Positions 5,783-6,061 of a stretch of 6,061 nucleotides of DNA are shown piece after piece; the first letter of the stretch is position 1; every line of letters begins with the position of its first letter. The translations under genes were made by a program, and so were the position numbers. Under the pieces are notes generated by a model. The model saw nothing but the letters and a program-made list of their open reading frames with translations, made no database searches and had not been told where the DNA came from. The stretch is from Candidatus Zhuqueibacterota bacterium (GTDB taxonomy: Bacteria > SM23-31): assembly GCA_022562855.1 (NCBI GenBank), contig JADFON010000126.1, forward strand, positions 1 through 6,061, read 5' to 3'.

Positions 5783-6061
5783 CTCATGGCGTTTGAATGG
5801 TAGCTGATTTGCTTTATATTTGCAATTTTTTTGCTAAATCCAATTTTCTTAGTAGGATTGAAAATTACGGACATTTTGGGAATGTCTATCAATCTGCTGA
5901 TAACTATTAACGCATAATTATTTTTGTTCTCTTTTGCTTTTTCAAACTCATTTTGGGTGAACCGAACGCTTCCATAGTCACTTCTCAGTCCTTTAATTTC
6001 AACAAGATAAAAATGATTTTGAACCTCAATTTGTAAATCGTAACCATCGCCAATTAATCTT
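5764..6061 (-). CDS. DUF3883 (NOV_C) domain protein, C-terminal fragment, start outside window
   Basis: The minus-strand frame is open from the right window edge (first complete codon at 6060) to a TGA at 5766-5764, giving 98 residues with no start in the window. The fragment reads GDGYDLQIEV...FYLVEIKG...VRFTQNEFEKAKENKNNYALIVISR...IFNP. This matches the DUF3883/NOV_C fold: D8 in GYDL and E21-x-K23 in LVEIKG form a PD-(D/E)XK-like set, followed by a T-x-N-E-x3-A helix and a YALIVI strand. Such domains commonly sit at the C-terminal end of large restriction- or defence-associated proteins (helicases, ATPases, HNH or PLD nucleases) and are thought to be nuclease-like. What precedes it here is not visible. 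It overlaps the next gene by 19 bases. The sequence is notably AT-rich (about 30% GC at 5821-5880), unlike the M28 gene, which fits horizontal acquisition. Confidence 0.8.
   Translation of the reverse strand, partial: RLIGDGYDLQIEVQNHFYLVEIKGLRSDYGSVRFTQNEFEKAKENKNNYALIVISRLIDIPKMSVIFNPTKKIGFSKKIANIKQISYHSNAMRWEHYT

Overview
The window looks like a piece of a Gram-negative bacterial chromosome of moderate GC content. Two features suggest Gram-negative: a peptidase with a lipoprotein signal, and glycosyltransferases of the kind used for surface polysaccharide. The repeat-rich spacer and the uncharacterised radical SAM family would suit an FCB-type or other environmental, metagenome-type phylum. 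The phylum cannot be fixed from the sequence, and this placement is inference.

Left part (1-3285, + strand): three genes lie head to tail. First is the 3' end of a family 4 (GT-B) glycosyltransferase. It overlaps by 14 bases a complete family 2 (GT-A) glycosyltransferase of the rhamnosyltransferase type. After 64 bases comes an M28 metallopeptidase lipoprotein with a PA-domain-like insert and a good ribosome binding site. A 22-codon open frame bridges the second and third genes through stop/start overlaps at both ends. The glycosyltransferases probably belong to an operon for O-antigen, capsule or exopolysaccharide that begins outside the window. The peptidase may be co-transcribed but has no evident mechanistic tie to them.

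Middle (3286-4216): about 930 bases without a convincing gene lie between convergent transcription units. This spacer is packed with palindromes and repeats: a roughly 100-bp element with imperfect terminal inverted repeats, a related element in the opposite orientation, a tandem ACACTGATT repeat, a nested palindrome, and a series of hairpins, several sharing a similar apical motif. It reads as a landing zone for REP- or MITE-like repeats.

Right part (4217-6061, - strand): transcription runs leftward. At the right edge is the C-terminal 98 residues of a DUF3883 (NOV_C) protein with a PD-(D/E)XK-like D...ExK signature. It has no start codon in the window. Its end overlaps by 19 bases an 80-residue cysteine-rich protein that I do not recognise. 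After 63 bases comes a 419-residue radical SAM protein with a CX3CX2C cluster motif, belonging to a recognisable but functionally uncharacterised family. The DUF3883 gene plus the cysteine-rich gene is the best candidate in the window for something undescribed, possibly the end of a defence or restriction-type operon. Only its tail is visible, so this is a lead and not a result.
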